Assembly: GCA_964384675.1 (NCBI GenBank) | Contig: CAYLNK010000314.1 | Location: forward strand, 1-7,888 | DNA from: CAYLNK01 sp964384675 | GTDB lineage: Bacteria > Acidobacteriota > Thermoanaerobaculia > UBA5066 | Length of the DNA: 7,888 bases | Direction of reading: 5' to 3' | Shown: positions 1 through 6,193 of the stretch, piece after piece | Layout of the letters: each line of letters starts with the position of its first letter | Position numbering within the stretch: the stretch's first letter is position 1 | The notes under the pieces: generated by a model | What the model saw: only the letters and a program-made list of their open reading frames with translations | What the model was told of the DNA's origin: nothing | Databases searched by the model: none | Translations under genes and position numbers: made by a program

Positions 1-746
1 CGGGCGGACCGGCCCGGGCCCGCAACGCCGGGGCTCGCGCCGCCTCGGGGGAGCGGCTCGCCTTCCTCGGAGACGACACGGTTCCAGAGCCGGGCTTCCT
101 GGCCGTTCACGCCGGAGGCGGCCCGGAGGCGATCCTCGGCTACACGGCGTGGGACCGCGAGCGGATGCGCGTGACCCCGTTCCTCGTCCACCTCAACGAG
201 AAGGGCCTCCAGTTCGGCTACTCCATCGTGCCCGACACCGAGGACGTGCCGTTCAACTTCTTCTATACGTCGAACGTCTCGCTCCCGCGCGCCCCGTTCC
301 TGGAGCTGGGCGGCTTCGACGAGACGTTCCCGGCCGCCGCCTTCGAGGACGTCGAGCTCGCCTACAGGGCGACGCGCCGGAGCCCGCCGCTGCGGATCGT
401 CTACCGGCCGGCGGCGCGCACCCGCCATCACCATCCGACGACGCTCCGGACGTTTCGAGCCCGGCAGCGGCGCGTGGGAGAGGCCGCGGCCGTCCTGGCA
501 CGGAAGCACCCCGAGCTGGCCGCCTGGCTCGGGGAAGGCGCCGCACGGAGAGCCCCGCGGCGGAGGCCGATCGTCTCCGCGCTCTGCGGTCTGCTCGTCG
601 CGGCTCTCGACCCGCTCGGAATCCCGCTGCCTCCCGCCGTCTACGACCGCTCCGTCTCGTGGGACTACGCTTCCGGATTCCGGGACGGGATGTCCCGAGA
701 CGGGGACGCCGCGCCAGAGGCAGCGAGCTTGCATCACACGGACTGA
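1..746 (+). CDS. Family 2 glycosyltransferase, C-terminal part (5' end outside the window)
   Basis: The gene is open from the window edge; the reading frame starts at base 3, and about 247 residues are visible before the TGA at 744-746. The visible start carries the pattern R-N-x-G-x-x-x-A-x-G-E followed by LGDDT (codons from base 66), the metal/nucleotide-sugar DXD-type motif of GT-A fold family 2 enzymes. Further on come a GGFDE motif (codons from base 309) and an Glu-Asp pair at bases 345-350 in FEDVELAYRA, the usual site of the catalytic base. The enzyme should move a sugar from a nucleotide-sugar donor to a glycan or lipid acceptor at the inner face of the membrane; the substrate cannot be told. 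The C terminus has a mildly hydrophobic segment (around bases 575-640) that could touch the membrane. ATG 165 is internal to the domain and is not the true start. The missing N terminus is probably 60-90 residues, judging from where DXD sits in the family. Confidence 0.9.
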   Translation, partial: GGPARARNAGARAASGERLAFLGDDTVPEPGFLAVHAGGGPEAILGYTAWDRERMRVTPFLVHLNEKGLQFGYSIVPDTEDVPFNFFYTSNVSLPRAPFLELGGFDETFPAAAFEDVELAYRATRRSPPLRIVYRPAARTRHHHPTTLRTFRARQRRVGEAAAVLARKHPELAAWLGEGAARRAPRRRPIVSALCGLLVAALDPLGIPLPPAVYDRSVSWDYASGFRDGMSRDGDAAPEAASLHHTD

Positions 747-757
747 CGTTTTCCTTC

Positions 758-765
758 GGGGAGGA
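758..765 (+). promoter_or_regulatory. Ribosome binding site of the PEGA-domain gene
   Basis: GGGGAGGA lies 7 bases before the ATG at 773 and is a strong match to the anti-Shine-Dalgarno sequence. It fixes the start at 773 rather than at any upstream in-frame codon, although the frame stays open back to about base 149. The signal peptide that begins exactly at this ATG supports the choice. Confidence 0.85.
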
Positions 766-772
766 TTCGACC

Positions 773-1840
773 ATGACCAGATCCCTCACCCTCCGCCGCG
801 CCTCTCTGGCCGCCGCTGCGATCCTCGCGCTCGCGCCGCTCTCCGCCCTCGCCGGAGGTACGCGGTCCGCGCCGCCCCGCTCGTCTCACCAGGGAGGCTC
901 GTCCCACGTGCCCGGGGGCTCCTCCCGGGGGCCCGGACCGTCCTCGCATTCCGGTCCGTCCTACCGTTCGGGCCCGTCCCGCCACTCGGGGCCGTCCTAC
1001 CACTCGGGCTCGTCGTACCGGTACCGTGGGTCGTCCCACTACCGCTACCGCCCGCGGGTCTACTGGGGCAGCTCCTGGGGCTGGGGCTGGGGGCCGTACT
1101 GGGGATGGGGCGGTCCCTGGGGCTACGGATACGGTTGGCCCGGGCGGGTCTACGTCTCGTCCCGGACTTCCCCGCGCGTGACCTCGTCGTTCGCGGTCGT
1201 CGACACCGACGTGACGCCCGAGGAGGCGGAGGTCTGGCTCGACGGGAAGCTGATCGGCTCGGCCGACGACTTCGACGGCAACCCCGATTTCCTGTACCTG
1301 CAGCCCGGCAAGTACAAGCTCGAGTTCCGCTTGCCCGGCTACGTGACGAGGAGCCTGGACCTGGACGTCGCCCGGGGCGAGAGCTTCCCGATCACCCACG
1401 AGCTCGAGCTCGAGAAGGGACACGGCAAGCTGGACTCCTTCCTCCCCCCGGCCAAGGGGACCCCGATGGGCCGCGTCTTCGGTCCGGGGGCCAAGCCGGT
1501 CCCGATGGAGGAGCCGGAGGAGCAGCGGCCCGACCGCGTGGGCCGGTTCGACGCGGACGATGACGACGACGAGGCCAGCGCGGAGCCGCCCGCCCCGAAG
1601 GTCGAGCGCAAGGCCGATCGGGCGCGGATCCGCTGGAAGGTCTCGCCGGACGACGCGGCCGTCTACCTGGACGACCGGCTCTTCGGGACCGCCGACGACC
1701 TGACCGAGATGAGGTCGAGCCCGGTTCCCGCCGGAAAGCACACCATCGTGGTGACGCGGCCGGGCTACAAGTCGAAGACGGTCGAGGTGACGGCGGAGGC
1801 CGGGAAGACCCTGGACGTGGTCGTCGAGCTCGAGAGGTAA
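773..1840 (+). CDS. Secreted PEGA-domain protein with Ser/Gly/His/Tyr repeat region and Trp/Gly tract
   Basis: The protein has 355 residues. Residues 1-27 form a Sec signal peptide: a basic start, a hydrophobic core of Ala and Leu, and an ALA cleavage site at 25-27. Residues 30-95 are low-complexity Ser/Gly/His/Tyr/Arg with four copies of a six-residue unit like YRSGPS at 58-81. Residues 96-125 are rich in Trp, Gly and Tyr. Two PEGA domains follow, at about 139-213 and 285-354. Each has a beta-strand, an x-L-D-x-x-x-x-G-x-A-D-D turn, a P-x-G-K-[YH] turn and an R-x-G-Y strand. A Pro-rich, acidic linker with five Asp in a row (262-266) separates them. PEGA domains are extracytoplasmic beta folds often linked to surface structures; no catalytic motif is visible. 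The repeat-rich half may bind wall, polysaccharide or metal, but that is a guess. It follows the glycosyltransferase by 26 bases on the same strand and is probably co-transcribed with it. The nearest description is a hypothetical PEGA-domain surface protein. Confidence 0.85.
   Translation: MTRSLTLRRASLAAAAILALAPLSALAGGTRSAPPRSSHQGGSSHVPGGSSRGPGPSSHSGPSYRSGPSRHSGPSYHSGSSYRYRGSSHYRYRPRVYWGSSWGWGWGPYWGWGGPWGYGYGWPGRVYVSSRTSPRVTSSFAVVDTDVTPEEAEVWLDGKLIGSADDFDGNPDFLYLQPGKYKLEFRLPGYVTRSLDLDVARGESFPITHELELEKGHGKLDSFLPPAKGTPMGRVFGPGAKPVPMEEPEEQRPDRVGRFDADDDDDEASAEPPAPKVERKADRARIRWKVSPDDAAVYLDDRLFGTADDLTEMRSSPVPAGKHTIVVTRPGYKSKTVEVTAEAGKTLDVVVELER
944..1015 (+). repeat. Four in-frame 18-base repeats (six-residue unit, consensus YHSGPS)
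   Basis: Four consecutive 18-base units encode SHSGPS, YRSGPS, RHSGPS and YHSGSS inside the PEGA-domain gene. The core Ser-Gly-Pro-Ser is kept while third codon positions differ (for example GGT, GGC, GGG for the glycine). This suggests the repeat is held by selection on the protein rather than by recent slippage. It is followed by a Tyr-Arg-Tyr-Arg motif that appears twice (residues 82-85 and 90-93). Confidence 0.8.
1067..1138 (+). other. Segment coding for a Trp/Gly/Tyr-rich tract
   Basis: Residues 99-122 of the PEGA protein consist almost wholly of Gly, Trp, Tyr, Ser and Pro, with eight tryptophans in 24 residues. The DNA is correspondingly a run of TGGGG-type words. The tract lies between the Ser/His repeats and the first PEGA domain. 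Aromatic/glycine tracts like this occur in adhesive or membrane-contacting exported proteins, but its role here is unknown. Confidence 0.7.
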
Positions 1841-1847
1841 CGCCCGC

Positions 1848-2819
1848 TCAGGTCACCAGTCCCAGCGAGAACGCTTCCACGGCGAGGCGCGAGTTCCGGC
1901 GGCCGTCCGCGAGGGCGGCCGCCAGCATGAGGGCCTCGGCCGCGATCGGGAGAAGGCTCCCCTCCGCTTCCCGGCCGAGCCTCTGGAGGTCCCGGAACCG
2001 CTCGCGATGCACGACGTCCCGGCCGGCGGGGTCCAGCGTCGCCGCCACCGCGTCCTTCAGCAGGAGCGCGAGGAGGGCGAGGCGATCGGCGGTGTCGGGG
2101 CCGTCGTCTCCCGTGAGGCGCTGGGCGAGACAGAGGGCCCACGCCGCCGATCGCGAGACCAGGGTCCCGCTGACCGCCTCCAGGAGGGAGTCCCGTTTCG
2201 AGCGGGCCTCCGGCAGGTCCAGCGCCCGGGCCGCCTCCGCGTCGAACGGGGCGAAGGCGGCTCGGGCCTCGGCCTCCTCCGCGCTCGCGCCCGCGGTCTG
2301 GAGCAGGCGGGCGGTCTCCTCTCGTGACGTGACGGGGAGCGGCAGGAGCGCAACCCGAGACAGGATCGTGGACGGGAGCTGGCGAGGGCGCGTCGAGGTG
2401 AGGAGGAACGTCGCCCGCAGCGGTGGCTCCTCCAGGGTCTTCAGGAGAGCGCTGAAGGCCGCGGCTTCCGTCTTCTCCACGTCGAGAAGGACGAGGACAC
2501 GCCGGGCCGACTCGTACGGCAGGCGAGAGGCGTCGGCGGCGATTGCGCGAACCATCGCGGTCGGGATGGTGGTCTCCTTCGACTCGTGGCCCTCGTCGAA
2601 GCCGGGAACGTTGGTCCTCCGGCGCCGCTCCGGCGCCGCGATCAGCAGGTCCGGGTGCTCGCGGGCGGCGACGCGCCGGCAGTCGGCGCAGGCGGGATCG
2701 GGAGCGAACGGCGGGCAGGAGCGCCGGCAGAGGACGCGGCGGGCCTCCTCGAGCGCGGCCTTCTCGAGCCGACCGCTCCCGGACCCGGTCAGGAGCGTCA
2801 CCGGCGGCCGGGGCCTCAC
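1848..2819 (-). CDS. holB: DNA polymerase III delta' subunit (clamp loader)
   Basis: The product has 323 residues when begun at GTG 2819, which overlaps the tmk stop as GTGA; the codons before it belong to tmk in another frame. It is a clamp-loader AAA+ subunit that helps place the sliding clamp on DNA. Visible hallmarks are four cysteines at 31, 35, 44 and 47 (zinc module), HPDLL at 55-59, the box LLKTLEEPP at 125-133, and LPSTILSR at 148-155. Arg155 corresponds to the arginine finger of the SRC motif that acts on ATP held by the neighbouring DnaX subunit; the usual Cys is Val156. The P-loop is degenerate: GSGSGRLEK at 12-20 lacks the GKT core. The Walker B site is also weak (VLVLLDVEK, 108-116). 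Loss of ATP binding is normal for E. coli delta'. The roughly 25 N-terminal residues usually seen before the P-loop strand are missing. Pairing with tmk is common in bacteria and supports the call. A paralogous DnaX is excluded by the dead P-loop and short length. Confidence 0.88.
   Translation of the reverse strand: MRPRPPVTLLTGSGSGRLEKAALEEARRVLCRRSCPPFAPDPACADCRRVAAREHPDLLIAAPERRRRTNVPGFDEGHESKETTIPTAMVRAIAADASRLPYESARRVLVLLDVEKTEAAAFSALLKTLEEPPLRATFLLTSTRPRQLPSTILSRVALLPLPVTSREETARLLQTAGASAEEAEARAAFAPFDAEAARALDLPEARSKRDSLLEAVSGTLVSRSAAWALCLAQRLTGDDGPDTADRLALLALLLKDAVAATLDPAGRDVVHRERFRDLQRLGREAEGSLLPIAAEALMLAAALADGRRNSRLAVEAFSLGLVT
2816..2819 (-). promoter_or_regulatory. GTGA stop/start overlap coupling tmk to holB
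   Basis: On the minus strand the GTG start of holB (2819-2817) overlaps the TGA stop of tmk (2818-2816). Such overlaps usually mean a terminating ribosome restarts at once on the next gene. A G-rich stretch (minus-strand GGGGG, about 2825-2829) lies at a suitable distance and may act as a ribosome binding site inside the tmk tail. A second in-frame GTG at 2801 would cut the protein right at the first beta strand, so it is less likely. Confidence 0.65.
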
Positions 2820-3430
2820 CGGACCCCCGAAAGGGGAGCCAGGTCGCGCCAGAGCGACGCGAAGACAGCGTCCTCGGAGCGTCCCGCGTCGATCACACGA
2901 AAGCGGCGTGGCTCGGCCTTCGCCCGCCGCCGATAGGCCGCCCGGACCCGGCGGTGGAAAGCGAGCGTCTCCCGCTCGAACCGGTCCGGACCCTCTCCGC
3001 GCCCGGCCGCCCGCGCCATCGCGGCCTCCACCGGGAGGTCGAAGAGGTAGGTGCGGTCCGGGTCCCGTCCCGCGAAACGACGGTGGAGGAGGTCGACGGT
3101 CGCTTCCCCGAGCCCACGTCCGGCCCCCTGGTAGGCGCGGGAGGCGTCGGTGTACCGGTCGCAGAGGACGACGGTGCCGGCCGCGAGGGCTGGCTCGATC
3201 GTCTCGACGAGGTGCTGGCGCCGGTCGGCGAACATCATCAGGAGCTCGGCAGCCGGGTCGATCGGTGAGGCGGACCCGAGGAGGAGCTCCCGGAGCCGGG
3301 CTCCGAGCGGCGTGCCGCCCGGCTGCCGTGTCGCGAGGACCGCCACTCCGGCAGCCTCCAGCGCCCGAGCCGCGCGGGCGATCTGCGTCGTCTTCCCCGA
3401 TCCCTCGATCCCCTCGAACGTGATGAACAC
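2816..3430 (-). CDS. tmk: Thymidylate kinase (dTMP kinase)
   Basis: The product has 204 residues, close to the usual length of about 205-215. It phosphorylates dTMP to dTDP with ATP in the cytoplasm, a step in dTTP synthesis. The P-loop FEGIEGSGKTT spans 5-15 (Lys13). TRQPGGT at 34-40 is the dTMP-binding loop, normally TREPGGT, so Glu is replaced by Gln36. DRY at 91-93, followed by AYQG at 99-102, is the base-binding and catalytic segment. The Arg-rich stretch at about 145-160, with GPDRFE, is the LID. A non-Arg P-loop plus Arg in the LID is the E. coli-like (type II) pattern. The start is GTG 3430: an in-frame TGA lies just upstream (3442-3440), leaving no other start before the P-loop. No Shine-Dalgarno sequence is visible, and the start sits at the foot of a GC-rich hairpin. 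holB follows with a four-base overlap. Confidence 0.95.
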   Translation of the reverse strand: MFITFEGIEGSGKTTQIARAARALEAAGVAVLATRQPGGTPLGARLRELLLGSASPIDPAAELLMMFADRRQHLVETIEPALAAGTVVLCDRYTDASRAYQGAGRGLGEATVDLLHRRFAGRDPDRTYLFDLPVEAAMARAAGRGEGPDRFERETLAFHRRVRAAYRRRAKAEPRRFRVIDAGRSEDAVFASLWRDLAPLSGVR

Positions 3431-3456
3431 GGCGGCGGATCATGACAGAGCCGCCG
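3430..3456 (-). promoter_or_regulatory. Inverted repeat / hairpin at the tmk start codon
   Basis: CGGCGGC (3430-3436) and GCCGCCG (3450-3456) are perfect 7-base complements separated by 13 bases. In the tmk transcript the downstream arm ends with the first G of the GTG start codon. If transcription begins upstream of this element, the stem would partly cover the start site. There is no recognisable Shine-Dalgarno sequence nearby. High GC raises the chance of a random stem, so the function is only suggested. Confidence 0.4.
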
Positions 3457-3466
3457 GCCGCGGCCG
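3455..3466. repeat. 12-base perfect palindrome in the divergent intergenic region
   Basis: CGGCCGCGGCCG reads the same on both strands and lies between the two divergent genes, just upstream of the proposed -35 element of the rightward promoter. It could be an operator half-site pair. A palindrome made only of C and G is expected fairly often in DNA of this composition. Confidence 0.3.
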
Positions 3467-3468
3467 CC

Positions 3469-3498
3469 TCGTCAAGCGTGGCACGCGGTTCGTATACT
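3469..3498 (+). promoter_or_regulatory. Putative sigma70-type promoter of the phosphatase/TPR operon
   Basis: TATACT at 3493-3498 matches the -10 consensus at five of six positions and is an AT-rich island in a GC-rich region. TCGTCA at 3469-3474 is a four-of-six match to the -35 element, with an 18-base spacer. The predicted transcript would start near 3505. That excludes ATG 3442 as the phosphatase start and favours ATG 3532. On the other strand CGTCAA reads TTGACG, a possible -35 for tmk, but no convincing -10 box follows at the right spacing. Confidence 0.45.
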
Positions 3499-3508
3499 GT
3501 GCCCCCCC

Positions 3509-3535
3509 ATGCCGAACCGGGCGACCGACCGATGA
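3509..3535 (+). CDS. Possible 8-codon leader ORF overlapping the phosphatase start
   Basis: ATG 3509 opens a short frame encoding MPNRATDR and ends at TGA 3533-3535. That stop overlaps the phosphatase start ATG 3532-3534 as ATGA. The phosphatase start has no visible Shine-Dalgarno sequence, so restart by a ribosome ending here is a plausible route for its translation. The mini-ORF also lacks a ribosome binding site; with a transcript start near 3505 it would be almost leaderless. An ORF this short can arise by chance, so the call rests only on the overlap. Confidence 0.2.
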   Translation: MPNRATDR

Positions 3536-6177
3536 CGGAGGAACGTTCGCCCCGCGTTCGCCGCAACCTCGTCCTCTTGGCCGGCCTCCTCGGCTGTCTC
3601 ATCGCCGGGATGTCGGTGATCGACATGTTCCTGCCCAAGGCATACGACGGCGTCGTGCCCGACCCGTTCTCGCGCGGCGGGATCGCGGTGCGGGACCTGG
3701 TTCCCGGGGGAGGGGCCGAGCTGGCCGGGATCAAGTCGGGGGACACCGTGCTGGGAATCGGGCACCGGATGGTGAACCGGCCGGCGGAGGCTCCCGCGGA
3801 GCTCCGGCGCCACAAGGTGGGGGAGTCGGTCGACTACCTGGTGCGCCGCGCCGACCAGGTCTTCGAGACCAAGGTCGTCCTGATGCCGTACCGGCTCGGC
3901 TCGTACGGCTACCTCTACTACGCGCTCCTCGGGGCGCTGTTCTTCGTGCTCGGCGTCTTCGTGGTGACACGACGGCCCGGGGACCCGGCGGCGGAGGTGT
4001 TCTACCTCCTCTGCACGCTGTTCATGCTCTTCTTCGTCTGCCGGCTGCGTCCGTCGAGCTATTACTGGATCGACTACTTCGTCCAGTTCGCCGGCACGCT
4101 CGCCCTCTTCCTCCTGCCGGCGGTCTTCCTCCACTTCTTCCTCCTCTTCCCCCAGCGGAAGGTGTTTCGCTTCGCCGAGCGCGAGGCCGGCGACGGCCCG
4201 GCCCCGGGCTTCCTCGTCTGGCTCCAGGGGTTCCTGAACGGATCGTCCCTCCTCCTGACGCTCCTCTACACCCTCCCGCCGACGTTCTACGTGCTGCAGA
4301 TGGCCGGCTACCGCGGCGGCTCGAGCGTCCGGATGATCTACGGGGCGCCGCGGGCGAACTGGATCCTCCTGGCCGATTACCTGATCCTCGGCCTCCTCGC
4401 GCTCGCGCACTCGTGGTGGACGAACGAGGACCAGGCGACCCGACGCCCCATCCTGGTCCTCCTCCTCGGGACGATCTGCGGCACGGTGCCGTTCGTCCTC
4501 TTCGCCGTCTACTTCCCGTCGCTCTTCCGGAACGAGTCGTACCTGGCCTGGGGCATCGTGCCGATGGCGCTCATCCCGCTCACGTTCGCCTACGCGATCG
4601 TGCGGTTCCGGCTCTTCGACGTGCGGGTCATCGTCCGCAAGTCGATCGTCTACGCGGTCCTGACCGCGATCGTGACCGCGTTCTACGCGCTCGCGATCGT
4701 GGCGGGCAACGCGCTCGTGTCGTCGGCCTCGCTCGGCGCCACGGCGTCGCCGCTCCTGGCGTCCGGCGTCGGCCTCGTCGTGGTGCTGTTCTTCGACCCG
4801 CTGCGGCGCCGGATGCAGAGCATGGTGGACAAGCTCTTCTTCCGCGACCGGGCCGACTTCCAGCAGGCCCTCCTGACGATGAGCCAGTCGGTCGTGTCGC
4901 AGCTCGAGAGGGGGAAGCTCCGCGAGCTCCTGACCTCCCAGACCGCCGACCTGCTGCGTCTCGAGAAGCTCGAGCTCCTGACCCCGCGGCCGGAGGACGG
5001 AGCGCTCTCGGACGGACGTGCGGAGCTCGGCGGACCCGCGCTGCCGATGGGGAGCATCCTGGCTCGGCTCGTGATGGAGCGGCGGGCTCCGGTACGCCTG
5101 AACGAGCTCGACGTCTGGGGCCTGGACGACGCCTCCCGCCGTTTCCGCGACCTCGAGATGAAGCGCGGGATCCGCGCGCTGGTCCCGCTCGCCACCCACG
5201 ACAAGATGCTCGGCCTGCTCGCGGTGGGCCGGAAGCTGTCGGAGGAGGAGCTGAACCGCGAGGACTTCGACCACCTGATGACGATCGCGAACCAGGGGGC
5301 GCTGGGCCTGGAGACGGCCTTCCTGCACGAGCAGCTGACCCGCCGCGCCGAGATGGAGCGCGACCTCGAGATCGCTCGCGATATCCAGGAGAGCCTCTTC
5401 CCGCGCGAGGTGCCGTGCCTTCCGGGCGTGGAGTTCCACGGGGTGAGCCGGCCGGCCCGTGTGGTGGGCGGAGACTTCTACGATTTTCTGGAGTTCGAGC
5501 CGGAGAGCGAGAGCCGCCGCCGTCTGGCGCTGGTCCTCGGTGACGTATCGGGGAAGTCGATCCCGGCCTCGCTCCTGATGGTCGCCGCCAAGGAGATCGT
5601 CTACGCGCGGGCGATGGCCGACCCGGACCCGGCCGCCGTCTTCCGGGAGGCGAACCGGCGTGTCTACGACATCAAGAGGCGGATGTTCGTCTCCCTCGGC
5701 TACTTCCTCCTCGATCCCGCCTCGCTCTCCCTCCACTACGCGATCGGCGGCCAGCCGACGCCGCTTCTGGTCCGTGCAGGGGCCGCCGGATCCGGAGGTG
5801 CCTCCCCGGGGGGCACGGACCTGTCGGGGGCGGCCGGAGCGATCGAGATCCCCGCGCCGGAGATCAGGCTCCCGCTCGGGGCGCTCCGGAGCACCCCGTA
5901 CGACGCCCGGACTCTCTACCTCCGGAAGGGGGACCTCCTCCTCTTCTATACCGATGGGCTCAACGAGGCGATGTCCGTCGCCCACCTTCCCTACGGCGAC
6001 GAGCGGCTCAAGGCCTCCCTGGTCCGCCACGCCGGCAAGCCGCTGCCGGAGCTGGCGGAGGAGCTCCTCGAGGATATCCGCCAGTTCGCCTACGGGGCGG
6101 AGCAGTACGACGACATGACGTTCGTCCTGATGCGGATCACCGGGGACGCGAAACCACGGCGCCCGGAGGGCGTATAA
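3532..6177 (+). CDS. Membrane-bound PP2C/SpoIIE-type serine phosphatase with PDZ, ten TM segments and GAF
   Basis: The protein has 881 residues from ATG 3532. Order: basic N terminus; TM1 (about 12-34); PDZ domain (about 47-122); nine more hydrophobic segments (about 126-425) including the RFRLFDVRVIVRKS motif seen before many GAF/histidine kinase cores; the loop DPLRRRMQ leading into a GAF domain (about 436-595); a coiled coil (about 598-622) ending in QESLFP; and the SpoIIE-like PP2C domain (about 628-870). All metal-binding aspartates are present: GGD (Asp648), GDVSGK (Asp671), YTDG (Asp808) and DDMT (Asp860/861). It should therefore be an active Ser/Thr phosphatase. Basic residues fall on alternate loops, placing PDZ outside and GAF plus phosphatase in the cytoplasm. 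In known systems such enzymes dephosphorylate STAS antagonists to release sigma factors; the target here is unknown. An in-frame ATG at 3442 would add 30 residues of non-protein-like sequence lying upstream of the likely promoter. The TPR gene follows by 16 bases. Confidence 0.92.
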   Translation: MTEERSPRVRRNLVLLAGLLGCLIAGMSVIDMFLPKAYDGVVPDPFSRGGIAVRDLVPGGGAELAGIKSGDTVLGIGHRMVNRPAEAPAELRRHKVGESVDYLVRRADQVFETKVVLMPYRLGSYGYLYYALLGALFFVLGVFVVTRRPGDPAAEVFYLLCTLFMLFFVCRLRPSSYYWIDYFVQFAGTLALFLLPAVFLHFFLLFPQRKVFRFAEREAGDGPAPGFLVWLQGFLNGSSLLLTLLYTLPPTFYVLQMAGYRGGSSVRMIYGAPRANWILLADYLILGLLALAHSWWTNEDQATRRPILVLLLGTICGTVPFVLFAVYFPSLFRNESYLAWGIVPMALIPLTFAYAIVRFRLFDVRVIVRKSIVYAVLTAIVTAFYALAIVAGNALVSSASLGATASPLLASGVGLVVVLFFDPLRRRMQSMVDKLFFRDRADFQQALLTMSQSVVSQLERGKLRELLTSQTADLLRLEKLELLTPRPEDGALSDGRAELGGPALPMGSILARLVMERRAPVRLNELDVWGLDDASRRFRDLEMKRGIRALVPLATHDKMLGLLAVGRKLSEEELNREDFDHLMTIANQGALGLETAFLHEQLTRRAEMERDLEIARDIQESLFPREVPCLPGVEFHGVSRPARVVGGDFYDFLEFEPESESRRRLALVLGDVSGKSIPASLLMVAAKEIVYARAMADPDPAAVFREANRRVYDIKRRMFVSLGYFLLDPASLSLHYAIGGQPTPLLVRAGAAGSGGASPGGTDLSGAAGAIEIPAPEIRLPLGALRSTPYDARTLYLRKGDLLLFYTDGLNEAMSVAHLPYGDERLKASLVRHAGKPLPELAEELLEDIRQFAYGAEQYDDMTFVLMRITGDAKPRRPEGV

Positions 6178-6181
6178 CGGT

Positions 6182-6188
6182 GGGGAGG
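6182..6188 (+). promoter_or_regulatory. Ribosome binding site of the TPR gene
   Basis: GGGGAGG lies five bases before GTG 6194. It selects this GTG as the start and lies wholly inside the 16-base gap after the phosphatase stop, consistent with independent re-initiation within one transcript. Confidence 0.8.
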
Positions 6189-6193
6189 TCGGC

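Noticed and set aside
149..772. Upstream extension of the PEGA-domain reading frame
   Set aside because: This part overlaps the glycosyltransferase in another frame and is Arg/Pro-rich noise. The ribosome binding site and signal peptide fix the start at 773.
944..1015. A tandem array considered as CRISPR-like or as a DNA-level repeat element
   Set aside because: The period is 18 bases with no spacers, and the unit is an in-frame coding repeat within an exported protein.
734..1741. A 335-codon minus-strand frame opposite the PEGA gene
   Set aside because: It is an antisense shadow. The plus strand has a signal peptide, a ribosome binding site and two recognisable domains.
1927..3423. A 498-codon plus-strand frame opposite holB and tmk
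   Set aside because: It is a Ser/Arg/Ala-rich shadow of two conserved minus-strand genes.
3442..3531. A 30-residue N-terminal extension of the phosphatase from ATG 3442
   Set aside because: It lies upstream of the predicted transcript start, includes the proposed promoter, and lacks protein-like features. The basic patch and TM1 begin right after ATG 3532.
2820..3815. Upstream extension of the holB reading frame to 3815
   Set aside because: It overlaps tmk and the promoter region, and its translation is Arg/Pro/Gly noise. The GTG overlapping the tmk stop is the sensible start.
3150..5543. A 797-codon plus-strand frame overlapping tmk and the phosphatase
   Set aside because: It is an out-of-frame shadow dominated by Arg, Pro, Gly and Ala, and it crosses two well-supported genes on different strands.
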